Notes: generated by a model not told the origin, from the sequence alone. A DNA stretch of 64,000 bases from Achromobacter sp. Marseille-Q4962 (GCF_943737005.1 NZ_CALSFU010000003.1:1-64000), one strand, 5' to 3'. Shown: positions 1-9,090, counted from the first letter of the stretch. Program-made: numbers and translations.

Positions 1-331
1 GAATTGCGCACTGCCTTGCAAAAATCACGTGGCCCCCTGCACCGCAGAACCCCGCGCCTCGCCTTGCCCTGCCGCACCGCCCCGCTTCAATTTCCGGGCC
101 CAGCGGCAAGGGAGCGAGACTATAGCACAGATTTCGGACTTGTCATGCCGGTTTCATGAAAAGCCATTAAATGCCGGCAAACAGATACAGAGATCATGGT
201 GGGATCGCACCCTGTTTTTTTGCCGCGGCCCTTCCCTCGGGGGCCAGGTATCTATATATATACGTAGCGGCCGGGCGTTGCCCGGCCCTTGCGTTTACCA
301 TTCGCCTTCCCTGCCAGGAGATGATGCCCCC
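1..331. other. Non-coding stretch upstream of rng
   Basis: I find no credible gene here. The RNase G frame stays open to base 29, but the extra N-terminal residues do not resemble any RNase G and are arginine/proline-rich translation of intergenic DNA. The stretch has an AT-rich patch (TATATATATA, about 253-262) and a strong hairpin just before rng. The gene upstream of rng lies beyond the left edge and leaves no recognisable end here. Confidence 0.5.
269..287 (+). promoter_or_regulatory. Hairpin in the rng leader
   Basis: A perfect 8-bp stem (GGCCGGGC / GCCCGGCC) closes a GTT loop, about 45 bases before the rng start codon. No T-run follows, so it is not a classical intrinsic terminator. 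In an RNase G leader it could be an mRNA stability or autoregulatory element, but that is inference from position only. Confidence 0.35.
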
Positions 332-1816
332 ATGCCCCCCGCCGTGATCGCCCAGAGCGAAGACATCCTGATCAACGTGACCCCGTTCGAGACGCGCGTC
401 GCCCTGGTGGAGCAGGGAGCGGTGCAGGAGCTGCATGTGGAACGCAGTATCCAGCGCGGCCACGTGGGCAATATTTACCTGGGGCGGGTCGTGCGCGTGC
501 TGCCCGGCATGCAGAGCGCATTCATCGATATCGGGCTGGAACGGGCGGCGTTCATCCACATTGCCGACTTGCGCGAGAACCGCGGCGAGCGCAGCCAGGG
601 CCTGCCGCCCACGCCCATCGAAAAGCTGTTGTTCGAGGGCCAGACCCTGATGGTGCAGGTGGTGAAGGATCCACTGGGCACCAAGGGCGCCCGGCTGTCG
701 ACGCAGATCAGCATGGCGGGACGCATGCTGGTGTATCTGCCGCACGATCCGCACATCGGCATTTCGCAGAAGATCGATTCGGAGGCCGAGCGCATCCAGT
801 TGCGCGAGCGCCTGCAGGCGCTGGTGCCGCCCGAGGAAAAAGGCGGCTTCATCGTGCGGACCCAGGCCGAGGGCGCGACGGACGAGGAACTGACGGCCGA
901 CCTGGAGTATCTGCGCAAACTGTGGGCCAGCGTGCAGGCGGCCGCCCGCACCCAGCCCGCGCCGGCGCTGCTGCACCGCGACCTGACGCTGGCGCAGCGC
1001 GTGCTGCGCGACATGGTCGGCCCCAACACGAACTCCATTCTGGTGGACTCGCGCACCACCACCACCGCCTTGCGCGAATGGGCGCGCCTGTACACGCCTT
1101 CGGTCGTGGACCGCATCGAGCACTACAGCGGCGAGCGGCCGCTGTTCGATACCGCCAACGTGGACGAGGAGATCGCGCGCGCGCTGTCGCGGCGCGTGGA
1201 CCTCAAGTCCGGCGGATATCTCATCATCGACCAGACCGAGGCGCTGACCACCGTGGACGTGAACACGGGGGGCTTCGTGGGCGGCCGGAATTTCGACGAC
1301 ACGATCTTCAAGACCAATCTGGAAGCCGCGCAGGCCATTGCGCGGCAACTGCGGCTGCGCAACCTGGGCGGCATCGTCATTCTCGATTTCATCGACATGG
1401 AAGATCCCGAACACCGGGAAACCGTGCTGGGAGAGCTGAAGAAGGCGCTCGCGCGCGACCGCACGCGCATGACGGTCAACGGGTTCACGCAGCTCGGCCT
1501 GGTGGAAATGACGCGCAAGCGCACGCGCGATTCGCTCGCGCACCAGCTCTGCGAGCCCTGCCCCATGTGCGAAGCGCGCGGCACGGTGCGCACGCCGCGC
1601 ACCGTCTGCTATGAAATCCTGCGGGAGATCCTGCGCGAGGCGCGCCAGTTCAACCCCAAGGAATTCCGCATCCTGGCGTCGCAGCAGGTGGTGGACCTGT
1701 TCCTGGAAGAAGAAAGCCAGCATCTGGCCATGCTGGGCGATTTCGTCGGCAAGCGGATATCGCTCGAAGTCGAGGGCGGCTATACGCAGGAACAGTACGA
1801 CATCATCCTGATCTGA
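332..1816 (+). CDS. rng: Ribonuclease G
   Basis: Encodes a 494-residue endoribonuclease of the RNase E/G family, which matures the 5' end of 16S rRNA and initiates decay of some mRNAs in the cytoplasm. The ATG at 332 has a CAGGAG ribosome site 11 bases upstream, and the protein then starts as RNase G does (a short lead into ILINVTPFETRVAL). An S1-type RNA-binding region spans roughly residues 38-120. The catalytic metal-binding aspartates are visible at about D309 (TTVDVNTG) and D352 (ILDFIDME). The zinc-link cysteines are C407, C410 and C413 (CEPCPMC). There is no long C-terminal scaffold, so it is RNase G rather than RNase E. A terminator-like hairpin follows. Confidence 0.96.
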   Translation: MPPAVIAQSEDILINVTPFETRVALVEQGAVQELHVERSIQRGHVGNIYLGRVVRVLPGMQSAFIDIGLERAAFIHIADLRENRGERSQGLPPTPIEKLLFEGQTLMVQVVKDPLGTKGARLSTQISMAGRMLVYLPHDPHIGISQKIDSEAERIQLRERLQALVPPEEKGGFIVRTQAEGATDEELTADLEYLRKLWASVQAAARTQPAPALLHRDLTLAQRVLRDMVGPNTNSILVDSRTTTTALREWARLYTPSVVDRIEHYSGERPLFDTANVDEEIARALSRRVDLKSGGYLIIDQTEALTTVDVNTGGFVGGRNFDDTIFKTNLEAAQAIARQLRLRNLGGIVILDFIDMEDPEHRETVLGELKKALARDRTRMTVNGFTQLGLVEMTRKRTRDSLAHQLCEPCPMCEARGTVRTPRTVCYEILREILREARQFNPKEFRILASQQVVDLFLEEESQHLAMLGDFVGKRISLEVEGGYTQEQYDIILI

Positions 1817-1973
1817 CGCCTGCCGCGAAGCTCTCGGCCCCGTTCCATAACAGAGAAACCCGTCGCATGCGCGACGGAATGTAGCGCGGGTGTGTCATCC
1901 GGATACGAGTGCAATCAAATCTGAAACCGCGGGCGCGCCGGGCCGGTTGCCGATAAGCTCCCGGGCGGTCGAT

Positions 1974-2013
1974 CTGGCAGCCGGCGCCCGCCGGCGCCAG
2001 GTCTTTTGTTTTT
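1974..2013 (+). terminator. Probable intrinsic terminator after rng
   Basis: A 12-bp stem with one bulged A (1974-2000) is followed directly by a T-rich tract (TCTTTTGTTTTT, 2002-2013), in the order expected for a plus-strand Rho-independent terminator. It lies only about 20 bases before the next gene's start, so that gene needs read-through or a promoter very close by. Confidence 0.55.
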
Positions 2014-2036
2014 GGCATACCGGAGATTTTTGATTG

Positions 2037-2738
2037 ATGAAGTCCCTGTTCCGTCCGATCGCGTTGCTGGCCGTTGCGTTGCCGCTGGCCCTGGGAGCAT
2101 GCGGCAGCAAGGAGCCCGAACAGCGCGCGGCTTTTGCGCAGTTCCTGAAGACCCGCATCGTGGACAAGCCCGGCATCCACGTGCCGCAGCCGACGAACGA
2201 GGAAACCGAGTCGTTTGGCGATTACGCCTCGCATTACCAGGTGATCACGGATTTCCATGCCGGCATGGACGCGTCGGTCAAGCCGCTGGGCGGCATGATG
2301 CAGAAGACGTCGATGCGCTCCCTGGGCGACATCATGGGCCGCCGCGACGAACTGAAGACCGTGCAATCCGCGCTGGGCGAGATGGGCGCCGCGCTGAAGG
2401 AAGAGCGCAGCAAGGCGGACGCGGCGCGCGCCAAGCTGCAGCAACCCGACGACCTGAAGACCGTATATGACCAGGCTTACGAGAAGACAGTGACCCTGCC
2501 CGCCGACACCTTCGCGGACGTGCTGCCCCAGCTGAGCGCGACGCTGGACGCGAGCCTGAACGTGGCCGATTACGTCAGCGCGCACCAGGCGCAGATCGAC
2601 GTGTCCGGGCCGGTCGTGAAGGTGAGCGACCCGGCGGTGCAACAGCAGTTGAACCAGCTCTTGCAGGATCTGAACGCCCAGGCGCGCAACATGCAGCAGG
2701 CGCAGACCCGCCTGCAGGCGGTGATGATCGGCCGCTGA
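2037..2738 (+). CDS. DUF3053-type lipoprotein
   Basis: Encodes 233 residues with a lipoprotein signal peptide: positively charged start, hydrophobic core, and lipobox LGAC with the modified cysteine at C22. The exported part is helical and glutamine-rich at its C-terminus. The general look matches the DUF3053 (YiaF-like) envelope lipoproteins, whose function is unknown. A TTG codon at 2034 is in frame directly before the ATG. I chose the ATG at 2037, which has GGAGA upstream. The next residue, D or other, after C22 is glycine, so the usual inner-membrane retention signal (Asp at +2) is absent. The close upstream terminator suggests expression separate from rng. Confidence 0.8.
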   Translation: MKSLFRPIALLAVALPLALGACGSKEPEQRAAFAQFLKTRIVDKPGIHVPQPTNEETESFGDYASHYQVITDFHAGMDASVKPLGGMMQKTSMRSLGDIMGRRDELKTVQSALGEMGAALKEERSKADAARAKLQQPDDLKTVYDQAYEKTVTLPADTFADVLPQLSATLDASLNVADYVSAHQAQIDVSGPVVKVSDPAVQQQLNQLLQDLNAQARNMQQAQTRLQAVMIGR

Positions 2739-2762
2739 TCCGGCTGCCCGGCGCGGCCGGGC

Positions 2763-2990
2763 TCAGGAAGCCATCGCGGCGATGCGGAACGGAAACGCCC
2801 GCGCGCCGCGCGCCTTGCCGGTTTCGCGGTGCGCGCTGATGGCCCAGGCCGCGCCCGCGCCCTGGATGTTCTGCACGAGGCGGCGTGTGACGGCGGCGGA
2901 AAACCCGCAGCCCAACGTCGCGGCCTGCCGCCTGGCCAATTCGACGCCCACGGCGTGCGGCATGGTGGAATTCCGTTCCGGATGCAGCAT
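2763..2990 (-). CDS. Small hypothetical protein (75 aa)
   Basis: A short open frame of 75 residues fills most of the gap between the lipoprotein gene and the antiporter gene. The ATG at 2990 has a good AGGGGG ribosome site at proper spacing, which is the main support. The product is basic, with no signal peptide or clear membrane segment and no motif I recognise. The frame extends upstream to 3089, but without a better start. It could still be a chance frame in GC-rich DNA. Confidence 0.45.
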   Translation of the reverse strand: MLHPERNSTMPHAVGVELARRQAATLGCGFSAAVTRRLVQNIQGAGAAWAISAHRETGKARGARAFPFRIAAMAS

Positions 2991-3112
2991 GGCAACCCCC
3001 TGGCACTCGCCTCCGATATGTCGCGGAGATCGTAGGAATAAATCTACCTCAGCCTGGCGGTTTTTGGCGTGAAATGATACGTAAAGCAATGAAAAGATAG
3101 GAAAAATTCGTC

Positions 3113-4930
3113 CTATCCGGGGACGCCGGGCGGATTGCCGGCGGCTTCGTCCAGCGCTTCGCGGTCGGCGCGGTCGTTGCGGCCGTCCGCCGGCGCTTTC
3201 ATGTTGCCGTACAGCAGCGACCGGCCCGCGAACAGGCCGCCCGCCACTTCGAGATCAAGACGGACCAGATCGCGCTTGCGCACATCGGCCACCACATCGG
3301 CGGCCTCCTCCGCCGGCACCCCCATTTCGGCCAGGGCGCCGGCGCTGAAGGCCAGCGCCGACTCCAGGGTTTCGCGCACCTGGAAATCGACGCCTTCCTT
3401 GAGCAGGGCCAGGGCGTGGATGCGGTCATAGGCGCGCACCACCAGTTTCACCAGCGGAAACTCGGCCTTGGCCAGCCTGACGATGCGTGTGGCGTCCTTG
3501 GGATCGTCGATGCAGATCAGGATGGCCTTGGCCGTTTCCGCCCCGGCATTGCGCAGCATGTCGGCCCGGGTGCCGTCGCCGTAATAGACCTTCACTCCCC
3601 ATTTTTCGGCGGCGCGGATGGCGTCGGTGTCAAGGTCGAGTATGGAGACGTTCATGCCGCGCGCGAGCATGGCCTGGGTGACGATCTGGCCGAAACGGCC
3701 GAAGCCGATGATGAGCGCGCAGCCATCCAGGTCTTGCGCCGCTTCCACGCCGTCCATGGAGGGTTCGGGCGGCGGCAGCAGCCGCAGCGCCAGCACGCAG
3801 ACGGGTGTCAGCGCCATGGAAATGATGACCACGGCGGTGAGGACGGCCGCCAGGTGCGCGTCGAAGATGCCCGCGGCGGCCGCCGCCGAGTACAGCACGA
3901 AGGCGAATTCGCCGCCTTGCGCCAGCAGGGCCGCGCGCGTGAGGGCTTCGCGGCGGGGCGCCCGCAGCAGCCTGGCTATGCCGTAGACGCCCGCCGCCTT
4001 GACCGCCATGAAGACAAACACGCCGGCCAGGATGAGCGGCCACTCGCGCGCCACGGCCGAGAGGTCCAGCGACATGCCGACGCCGAGGAAGAACAGGCCC
4101 AGGAGAATGCCGCGAAAAGGCTCGATCTCGGCTTCGAGCTGGTGCCGGAACGTGGATTCGGACAGCAGTACGCCGGCCAGGAACGCCCCCATGGCGGCGG
4201 ACAGTCCGCCCAGCTCCATCAGCAGCGCGGCGCCGAGCACGACCAGCAGCGCCGCCGCGGTCATGACTTCGCGCGCGCGGGCCGCGGCCAGCAGCCGGAA
4301 CAGCGGGTTGAGCAGCCACCGGCCGGCGGCCAGCAGCGCCAGCACGCAGCCCGCGGCGATCGCGGCCTGCGCCCAGGGATCGCCGCCATGCCTGCCCGCG
4401 CCGGCTGGAGCGAGCAGCGCGACCAGGGCCAGCAGCGGCACGATGGCCAGGTCTTCGAGCAGCAGGATGGAAACGATGCGCTGTCCCTGGGCGCTGGCGG
4501 TGTCGTCGCGTTCGCCCAGGATCTGCATGACGATGGCGGTGGACGAGAGCACGAAGCCCATGGCGGCCATGAAAGCGGCCGCGGGCGCCAGCCCCGCCAG
4601 CACGCCCACGCCGGTGAGCAGCGCGCCGCAGGCCAGCACCTGCGCCACGCCCAGGCCGAAGATCTCGCCGCGCAGTTTCCAGAGGCGCGAGGGCTGCATT
4701 TCGAGCCCGATGATGAAGAGGAACATCACCACGCCCAGTTCGGCCACGTGGAGAATGGCTCGCGGATCGGAGAAAAAGCCCAGGCCGAACGGCCCGATGG
4801 CCAGTCCGCCCGCGAGATAGCCCAGGACCGAGCCCAGGCCGAGGCGCTTGAAGAGCGGTACCCCGATGACCGCGGCCCCGAGCAGCACCACGGCATTGAC
4901 GAGTTGATGGCTTTCGGCGGGCACGGACAT
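3113..4930 (-). CDS. kefB: K+/H+ antiporter of the KefB/KefC (CPA2) type
   Basis: Encodes 605 residues, matching KefB/KefC (about 600-620). The first ~390 residues form a polytopic membrane domain with about 12 hydrophobic segments, including the conserved LFIIGLEM region of CPA2 exchangers. A TrkA-N/RCK nucleotide-binding domain follows (about residues 405-525) with the glycine-rich GFGRFGQ motif. The family exports K+ in exchange for H+ during electrophile stress and is gated by glutathione adducts; that is family knowledge, not shown here. The ATG at 4930 has GGAGAG seven bases upstream. The frame runs further 5', but that part is antisense-like sequence beside msbA. Whether it is KefB or KefC cannot be decided. 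No kefF/kefG partner is adjacent. Confidence 0.88.
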   Translation of the reverse strand: MSVPAESHQLVNAVVLLGAAVIGVPLFKRLGLGSVLGYLAGGLAIGPFGLGFFSDPRAILHVAELGVVMFLFIIGLEMQPSRLWKLRGEIFGLGVAQVLACGALLTGVGVLAGLAPAAAFMAAMGFVLSSTAIVMQILGERDDTASAQGQRIVSILLLEDLAIVPLLALVALLAPAGAGRHGGDPWAQAAIAAGCVLALLAAGRWLLNPLFRLLAAARAREVMTAAALLVVLGAALLMELGGLSAAMGAFLAGVLLSESTFRHQLEAEIEPFRGILLGLFFLGVGMSLDLSAVAREWPLILAGVFVFMAVKAAGVYGIARLLRAPRREALTRAALLAQGGEFAFVLYSAAAAAGIFDAHLAAVLTAVVIISMALTPVCVLALRLLPPPEPSMDGVEAAQDLDGCALIIGFGRFGQIVTQAMLARGMNVSILDLDTDAIRAAEKWGVKVYYGDGTRADMLRNAGAETAKAILICIDDPKDATRIVRLAKAEFPLVKLVVRAYDRIHALALLKEGVDFQVRETLESALAFSAGALAEMGVPAEEAADVVADVRKRDLVRLDLEVAGGLFAGRSLLYGNMKAPADGRNDRADREALDEAAGNPPGVPG

Positions 4931-5039
4931 GGGACTCTCCCTCAGCTGGGCCGGCTCCGTGGCGGGAGCCGGCGGTGCGGCCCCGGGCGGCGCGATCCGG
5001 GCTGGCGGCAAGCCGTCCGCCGGGGCGGCGGACGCAGGC

Positions 5040-6824
5040 TCATTCTTCGCGGAACTGCATCCGGTAGAGGGACGCGTACAGGCCGTTGGCGGCCAGCAGT
5101 TCGGCGTGGGTGCCCTCTTCCATGATGCGGCCCGCATCCAGCACGATGATGCGGTCGGCGTTCTGCACGGTGGACAGGCGGTGGGCGATGACCAGCGTGG
5201 TGCGGCCGCGCATCAGACGCTCCAGCGAGGCCTGCACCTGGCGCTCGGACTCGTTGTCCAGCGCCGAGGTGGCCTCGTCCAGGATGAGGATGGGCGCGTT
5301 CTTGATGAGCGCGCGCGCGATGGCCAGGCGCTGGCGCTGGCCGCCGGAAAGACGGGCGGCGTTTTCGCCCACGGGCGAATGGATGCCCTGCGGCAGGCTC
5401 TCGACGAAATCGAGCAGGTTGGCCGCCGCGAGGGCGTCGCGCACCTGCTGCTCGTCGGCCTCGCCCAGGGCGCCGTAGCCCACGTTGGCGGCGATGGTGT
5501 CGTCGAACAGCACCACGTCCTGGCTGACCAGCGACAGGTGCGAGCGCAGGCTGCGCAGCGTGAGGTCTTCGACGGGCACGTCGTCGACCAGGATCTGGCC
5601 GCTGGTGGGCAGCACGAAGCGGGGCAGCATATTGACCAGCGTGGTCTTGCCGCTGCCGGAGCGGCCCACCAGCGCCACCGTCTGGCCGGGCTGGGCGATG
5701 AAGGAGACGTCGCTGACGGTGTCGGAATCGGCGTCGTGGAAGCGGTGGCTGACGTTGCGGAACTCCACCTTGCCGCGCACCGGCTCGGGAAGCAGGCGCG
5801 TGCCGGTATCGGTTTCGGACGGCTGGTCGATGAGGGTGAAGACGCTCTCGGCCGAAACCAGCATCTTCTGCATGCGCGCGGCCAGGTTGGTCAGGCGCTT
5901 GATGGGATCGAAGATCTGGGCCAGCGCCGCCATGAACGAGGCGAAGCTGCCCACGGTGAGCGAGCCGCTGTTGGCCTGGCTGAGGGCCACGGCGATGACC
6001 GCACCCACCGAAATGGAAATGCAGACCTGGGTGAGCGGGGTGAGCGCCGCGTCGGCGGTGGCGGTGCGCATGGCGAAGCGGCGCAGCTTGCCGCTCACGA
6101 AGGCGAAGCGGCCTCGCTCGGCCTCGTAGCCGTCGAAGAGCTTGATGACCCGCTGGCCGTCGATGCCTTCGCTGACCACCCGGGTAAGCTCGGCGTTCAT
6201 GTTGACGGTTTCGCGGTTGATGCGCCGCAGGCGCTTGATGAAGACCCGGGCGATCATGACCGAGACTGGCAGCATGATGAGGATGATGAGGGTCAGCACC
6301 CAGGACATGTACAGCAGCACGCAGATGAGCGCGATGACCACCAGGGTTTCGCGCACCAGCACGGTGATGACGTCGGTGGCGTAGCCCGTGACGTTGCCGG
6401 CGTCGATGGTGAAGCGGTTGAGCAGCCGGCCGGTATCGCCGCGCTTGAAGTCGGCATCGGGCAGGCCCAGCAGCCGTTCGAACATGTCGCGCCGCATGCC
6501 CAGCAGCACATTGTTGGCGACCCAGGCCAGCAGGTAGTCGCTGAAGAAATTGCAGATGCCGCGCAACAGGATCAGGCCCACCACCGCCAGCGGGAGCGCC
6601 CACACGTAATAAGGCTTGGTGCCGGAGAAGCCCTCGTCGAGCAGCGGCTTCATGATGACCGCCAGCGTGGGCTGGGTGGCCGCCGCTCCCGCCATGAGCA
6701 GGATGGCAAGCAGCAGGCCCTTCCAGTAGGAACCCACCCGGCTGTAGATGCGGCTCCAGAGTTCGGCTTTGACGGGCTGTGAGCCCGCGGGCGTGTTGCG
6801 TGCGGCTGAATTCAAAGGGAACAC
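5040..6824 (-). CDS. msbA: Lipid A export ABC transporter MsbA
   Basis: Encodes 594 residues, a half-transporter with an N-terminal six-helix membrane domain (about 20-330) and a C-terminal ATPase. The Walker A (GRSGSGKTT, about 386-394), signature (LSGGQRQR, about 493) and Walker B (ILILDEATSALD, about 512) motifs are intact. MsbA flips core-lipid A across the inner membrane before Lpt-mediated transport. The position beside a heptosyltransferase-like gene and near the core glycosyltransferase operon fits. The start is a GTG at 6824 with no strong ribosome site; no in-frame ATG exists until well inside the first helix. A TACAAT candidate -10 on this strand lies at 6850-6855. Confidence 0.95.
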   Translation of the reverse strand: MFPLNSAARNTPAGSQPVKAELWSRIYSRVGSYWKGLLLAILLMAGAAATQPTLAVIMKPLLDEGFSGTKPYYVWALPLAVVGLILLRGICNFFSDYLLAWVANNVLLGMRRDMFERLLGLPDADFKRGDTGRLLNRFTIDAGNVTGYATDVITVLVRETLVVIALICVLLYMSWVLTLIILIMLPVSVMIARVFIKRLRRINRETVNMNAELTRVVSEGIDGQRVIKLFDGYEAERGRFAFVSGKLRRFAMRTATADAALTPLTQVCISISVGAVIAVALSQANSGSLTVGSFASFMAALAQIFDPIKRLTNLAARMQKMLVSAESVFTLIDQPSETDTGTRLLPEPVRGKVEFRNVSHRFHDADSDTVSDVSFIAQPGQTVALVGRSGSGKTTLVNMLPRFVLPTSGQILVDDVPVEDLTLRSLRSHLSLVSQDVVLFDDTIAANVGYGALGEADEQQVRDALAAANLLDFVESLPQGIHSPVGENAARLSGGQRQRLAIARALIKNAPILILDEATSALDNESERQVQASLERLMRGRTTLVIAHRLSTVQNADRIIVLDAGRIMEEGTHAELLAANGLYASLYRMQFREE

Positions 6825-6833
6825 TCGCTTTTA

Positions 6834-6855
6834 TACAATTGTGCCCGGAATTGTA
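6834..6855. promoter_or_regulatory. Divergent TACAAT dyad between msbA and the GT9 gene
   Basis: TACAATT (6834-6840) and its exact inverse AATTGTA (6849-6855) flank an 8-base centre. Each arm contains TACAAT, a plausible -10 hexamer, one on each strand, so back-to-back promoters for msbA and the plus-strand gene are possible. Neither has a convincing -35. A protein-binding dyad is the alternative reading. Confidence 0.35.
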
Positions 6856-6954
6856 CCGGCTACCGGCGTCCGCGCCGCCGCCTTTTCCCCTGGCGGGCCG
6901 CATCGGCCCTTCCCGGCTCGCCGCCGGCCCTTACCGCGCGACACGCGCCCGTTC

Positions 6955-7923
6955 ATGTCCGAAATCAGCTGCCTGTATGTGCGCCTGCCCAACTGGGTGG
7001 GCGACGTCTGCATGAGTCTTCCCAGCCTGCGCGCCCTGGCGGCGGCCGGCCTGCCCCTGGTGATCTGCGCCCGCCCCTGGGCGCGCGATCTGCTGGACGG
7101 CCTGCCCAAGCAGGATTTCATTCCCATGCGGGGCAAGGTGGGTGCGGACCGCGCCGCCGTGGCGGCGCACCGGCGCAGCCTGGGCGCGGCCGGCCGGCGC
7201 GCGCGCGGCCTGCTGCTGCCCGACTCGCTGTCCAGCGCCCTGGTGTTCCGGCTGGCGGGGCTGCCCTCGGCCGGCTACCGCGACGACGGACGCAGCTTCC
7301 TGCTGCGCTGGCCGGTGTCCAAGCCTTCCCGGCCCATGCACGCCGTACAGTCCTGGCATTGCCTTACCCGCGAGGCGCTGGCGCGCTGGGGGCTGCCGGC
7401 CGGCCCGGCCGCCCCCTCCCCCACGCTGGACCTGCCCCTCACGCCGGCGCACCGGCAGGCTGCGGAAGACGCGCTGCGCGACGCCGGGCTGGCCGGCCGG
7501 CCCTTCGTGCTGATCGCCCCTACCGCCACCGGGCTGCACAAGGGCAGGATCAAGGTGTGGCCGGGATTCGACGCCCTTAGCCGTTCGTTACAGTCTGCCG
7601 GCCATATCGTGGTAATGTGCCCACCGCCGTCCGAAATCGACGAGGCCCGCCGCAACGCGCCCAGCGCGCAACTGCTGCCGCCGCTGTCCCTGGGGGCTTT
7701 CGCCGCCCTGACCGCGCGCGCCCGGCTGGTCATCTGCAACGATTCCGGCGTTTCCCATGTGGCCGCCGCCGCGCTCGCGCCCGAACTCACCCTGTTCGGC
7801 GTGACGAGTCCGTCGCGGACCGGCCCATGGTCGCCCCGGGCGGTGTGCATGGGCGCGGACGGATCCTGGCCGTCCGTGCAGGAAGTCGACGCGCGGGCCC
7901 GGCAACTGCTCGGCGCGGCGTAA
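6955..7923 (+). CDS. Glycosyltransferase family 9 (heptosyltransferase-like)
   Basis: Encodes 322 residues of the ADP-heptose:LPS heptosyltransferase fold. It opens with a beta strand and the RLPNWVGDV motif typical of WaaF/WaaC relatives. The C-terminal sugar-nucleotide half carries CNDSGVSHVAAA near residue 261, then FGVTSPSRTGPW. WaaF-type enzymes add heptose to the inner core at the cytoplasmic face. Which heptose, or another sugar, cannot be told from sequence. It diverges from msbA and is followed 65 bases later by a ydcF-like gene. The ATG at 6955 puts the motif within ten residues of the start, as in the family. Confidence 0.85.
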   Translation: MSEISCLYVRLPNWVGDVCMSLPSLRALAAAGLPLVICARPWARDLLDGLPKQDFIPMRGKVGADRAAVAAHRRSLGAAGRRARGLLLPDSLSSALVFRLAGLPSAGYRDDGRSFLLRWPVSKPSRPMHAVQSWHCLTREALARWGLPAGPAAPSPTLDLPLTPAHRQAAEDALRDAGLAGRPFVLIAPTATGLHKGRIKVWPGFDALSRSLQSAGHIVVMCPPPSEIDEARRNAPSAQLLPPLSLGAFAALTARARLVICNDSGVSHVAAAALAPELTLFGVTSPSRTGPWSPRAVCMGADGSWPSVQEVDARARQLLGAA

Positions 7924-7988
7924 ACCCAGGATATGCCTTCCTGGCCCCGGCAAGGCCTCGAGGCGAGGCAGTCACCGGATTGTTTGAC

Positions 7989-8762
7989 ATGACCATAGCC
8001 ACTTACCTGACGAATCTGATCATCCCGCTAAATCTCTGTATCACGTTGGTCGTCGCCGGTCTGGTGCTGGGTCTGTTCCGCTTGCGCAAAACGGGCGCGG
8101 CGCTGATGGCCGCCGGCCTGATCTGGGCCCTGGCCTGGTCGCTGCCGGCCACTTCGCTCTGGCTGGGCGGGGCGCTCGAACACCGCTATCCCCACTTGCC
8201 GGCCGCGGAGTCGCCCACCGCCGACGCCATCGTGGTGCTGGGCGGCAATACGGCCAACGGCCGCGCCAACTGGTTCCTGCCCTACGACAGGCAGACCGCC
8301 GTCGTCCGCGTGGACACCGCGATGGAGCTCTACCGGGCCGGTCGCGCGCCGCGGGTGCTGCTGTCCGGCGGTGCGCTGGAGGGCGACGTGAGCGAAGCCA
8401 AGGGCATGGCCTACACGCTGCGCCAGCAGGGCGTGCCCGACGCCGCGCTGATCCTCGAGAACTCCAGCCGCACCACCTACGAAAACGCCGCCCTGACGGA
8501 AGACAAGCTCAAGGCGCGCGGCATACACACGATCCTGCTCGTTACCTCATCCCTGCACATGCCGCGCGCGATGGCGGCGTTTTCCAAGCAGGGCGTGCAG
8601 GCCATCGCGGCGCCCACGCCGCCGCAGATCGTGGTGCCCGAAGCCGAGAGCCGCGACCCGTTCTGGCCCTGGCTGCCCAACCAGCGCGCCTTCGACGCCA
8701 GCCGCTCCATCATCAAGGAGTACGCCGGCCTGTTCGTCTACTGGCTGCGCGGGTGGGTATGA
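7989..8762 (+). CDS. YdcF/ElyC-family DUF218 membrane protein
   Basis: Encodes 257 residues. Two hydrophobic helices near residues 8-60 are followed by a DUF218 domain from about residue 79 (DAIVVLGG), with SGG near residue 120 and the conserved SSLHMPRA segment. The family includes E. coli YdcF, SanA and ElyC, linked to envelope and peptidoglycan or LPS precursor homeostasis, with unclear biochemistry. Its place after a core heptosyltransferase gene supports an envelope role by association only. Its stop codon overlaps the next gene's ATG (ATGA), indicating translational coupling. Confidence 0.8.
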   Translation: MTIATYLTNLIIPLNLCITLVVAGLVLGLFRLRKTGAALMAAGLIWALAWSLPATSLWLGGALEHRYPHLPAAESPTADAIVVLGGNTANGRANWFLPYDRQTAVVRVDTAMELYRAGRAPRVLLSGGALEGDVSEAKGMAYTLRQQGVPDAALILENSSRTTYENAALTEDKLKARGIHTILLVTSSLHMPRAMAAFSKQGVQAIAAPTPPQIVVPEAESRDPFWPWLPNQRAFDASRSIIKEYAGLFVYWLRGWV

Positions 8763-9073
8763 ACGCGGCGGTCCGCCCCGCGGGCGATCCGGCCGGTCCG
8801 CCGCCGGCGCCCGTCTCCTGCCGGCCGGGCTGCGGAGCCTGCTGCATCGCCCCTTCCATTACGCGGCCCCTGCCCGGCATGCCGCAAGGCAAGCCGGCCG
8901 GCGTGCCCTGCGCGCAACTGCTGCCGGACATGCGCTGCGCGGTGTTCGGCCGCCCCGAGCGGCCGGACTTCTGCGGCGGCCTCCGGCCGCAGCGCGACAT
9001 GTGCGGGCACAGCCGCGAACACGCGATAGCCTGGCTGGATGAGCTGGAGCGCGCCACCGCGCCGCAAGCATGA
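8759..9073 (+). CDS. YkgJ-family cysteine-cluster protein
   Basis: Encodes 104 residues with eight cysteines (21, 25, 28, 29, 51, 60, 72, 82). The N-terminal CRPGCGACC arrangement is diagnostic of the YkgJ/UPF0153 family, thought to bind zinc or an iron-sulfur cluster. The function is unknown. The ATG at 8759 overlaps the ydcF-like stop by four bases; a GTG two codons earlier is a less likely start. It is convergent with the glycosyltransferase gene ending at 9091. Confidence 0.85.
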   Translation: MNAAVRPAGDPAGPPPAPVSCRPGCGACCIAPSITRPLPGMPQGKPAGVPCAQLLPDMRCAVFGRPERPDFCGGLRPQRDMCGHSREHAIAWLDELERATAPQA

Positions 9074-9090
9074 ACGCGCCGCGCGCGGGT

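Noticed and set aside
29..331. N-terminal extension of RNase G to base 29
   Set aside because: RNase G proteins start near MPPAV; the extension is low-complexity and includes the leader hairpin.
4931..5137. Longer kef antiporter start at 5137
   Set aside because: The upstream residues are Pro/Arg-rich and overlap msbA; the ATG at 4930 has a clear ribosome site.
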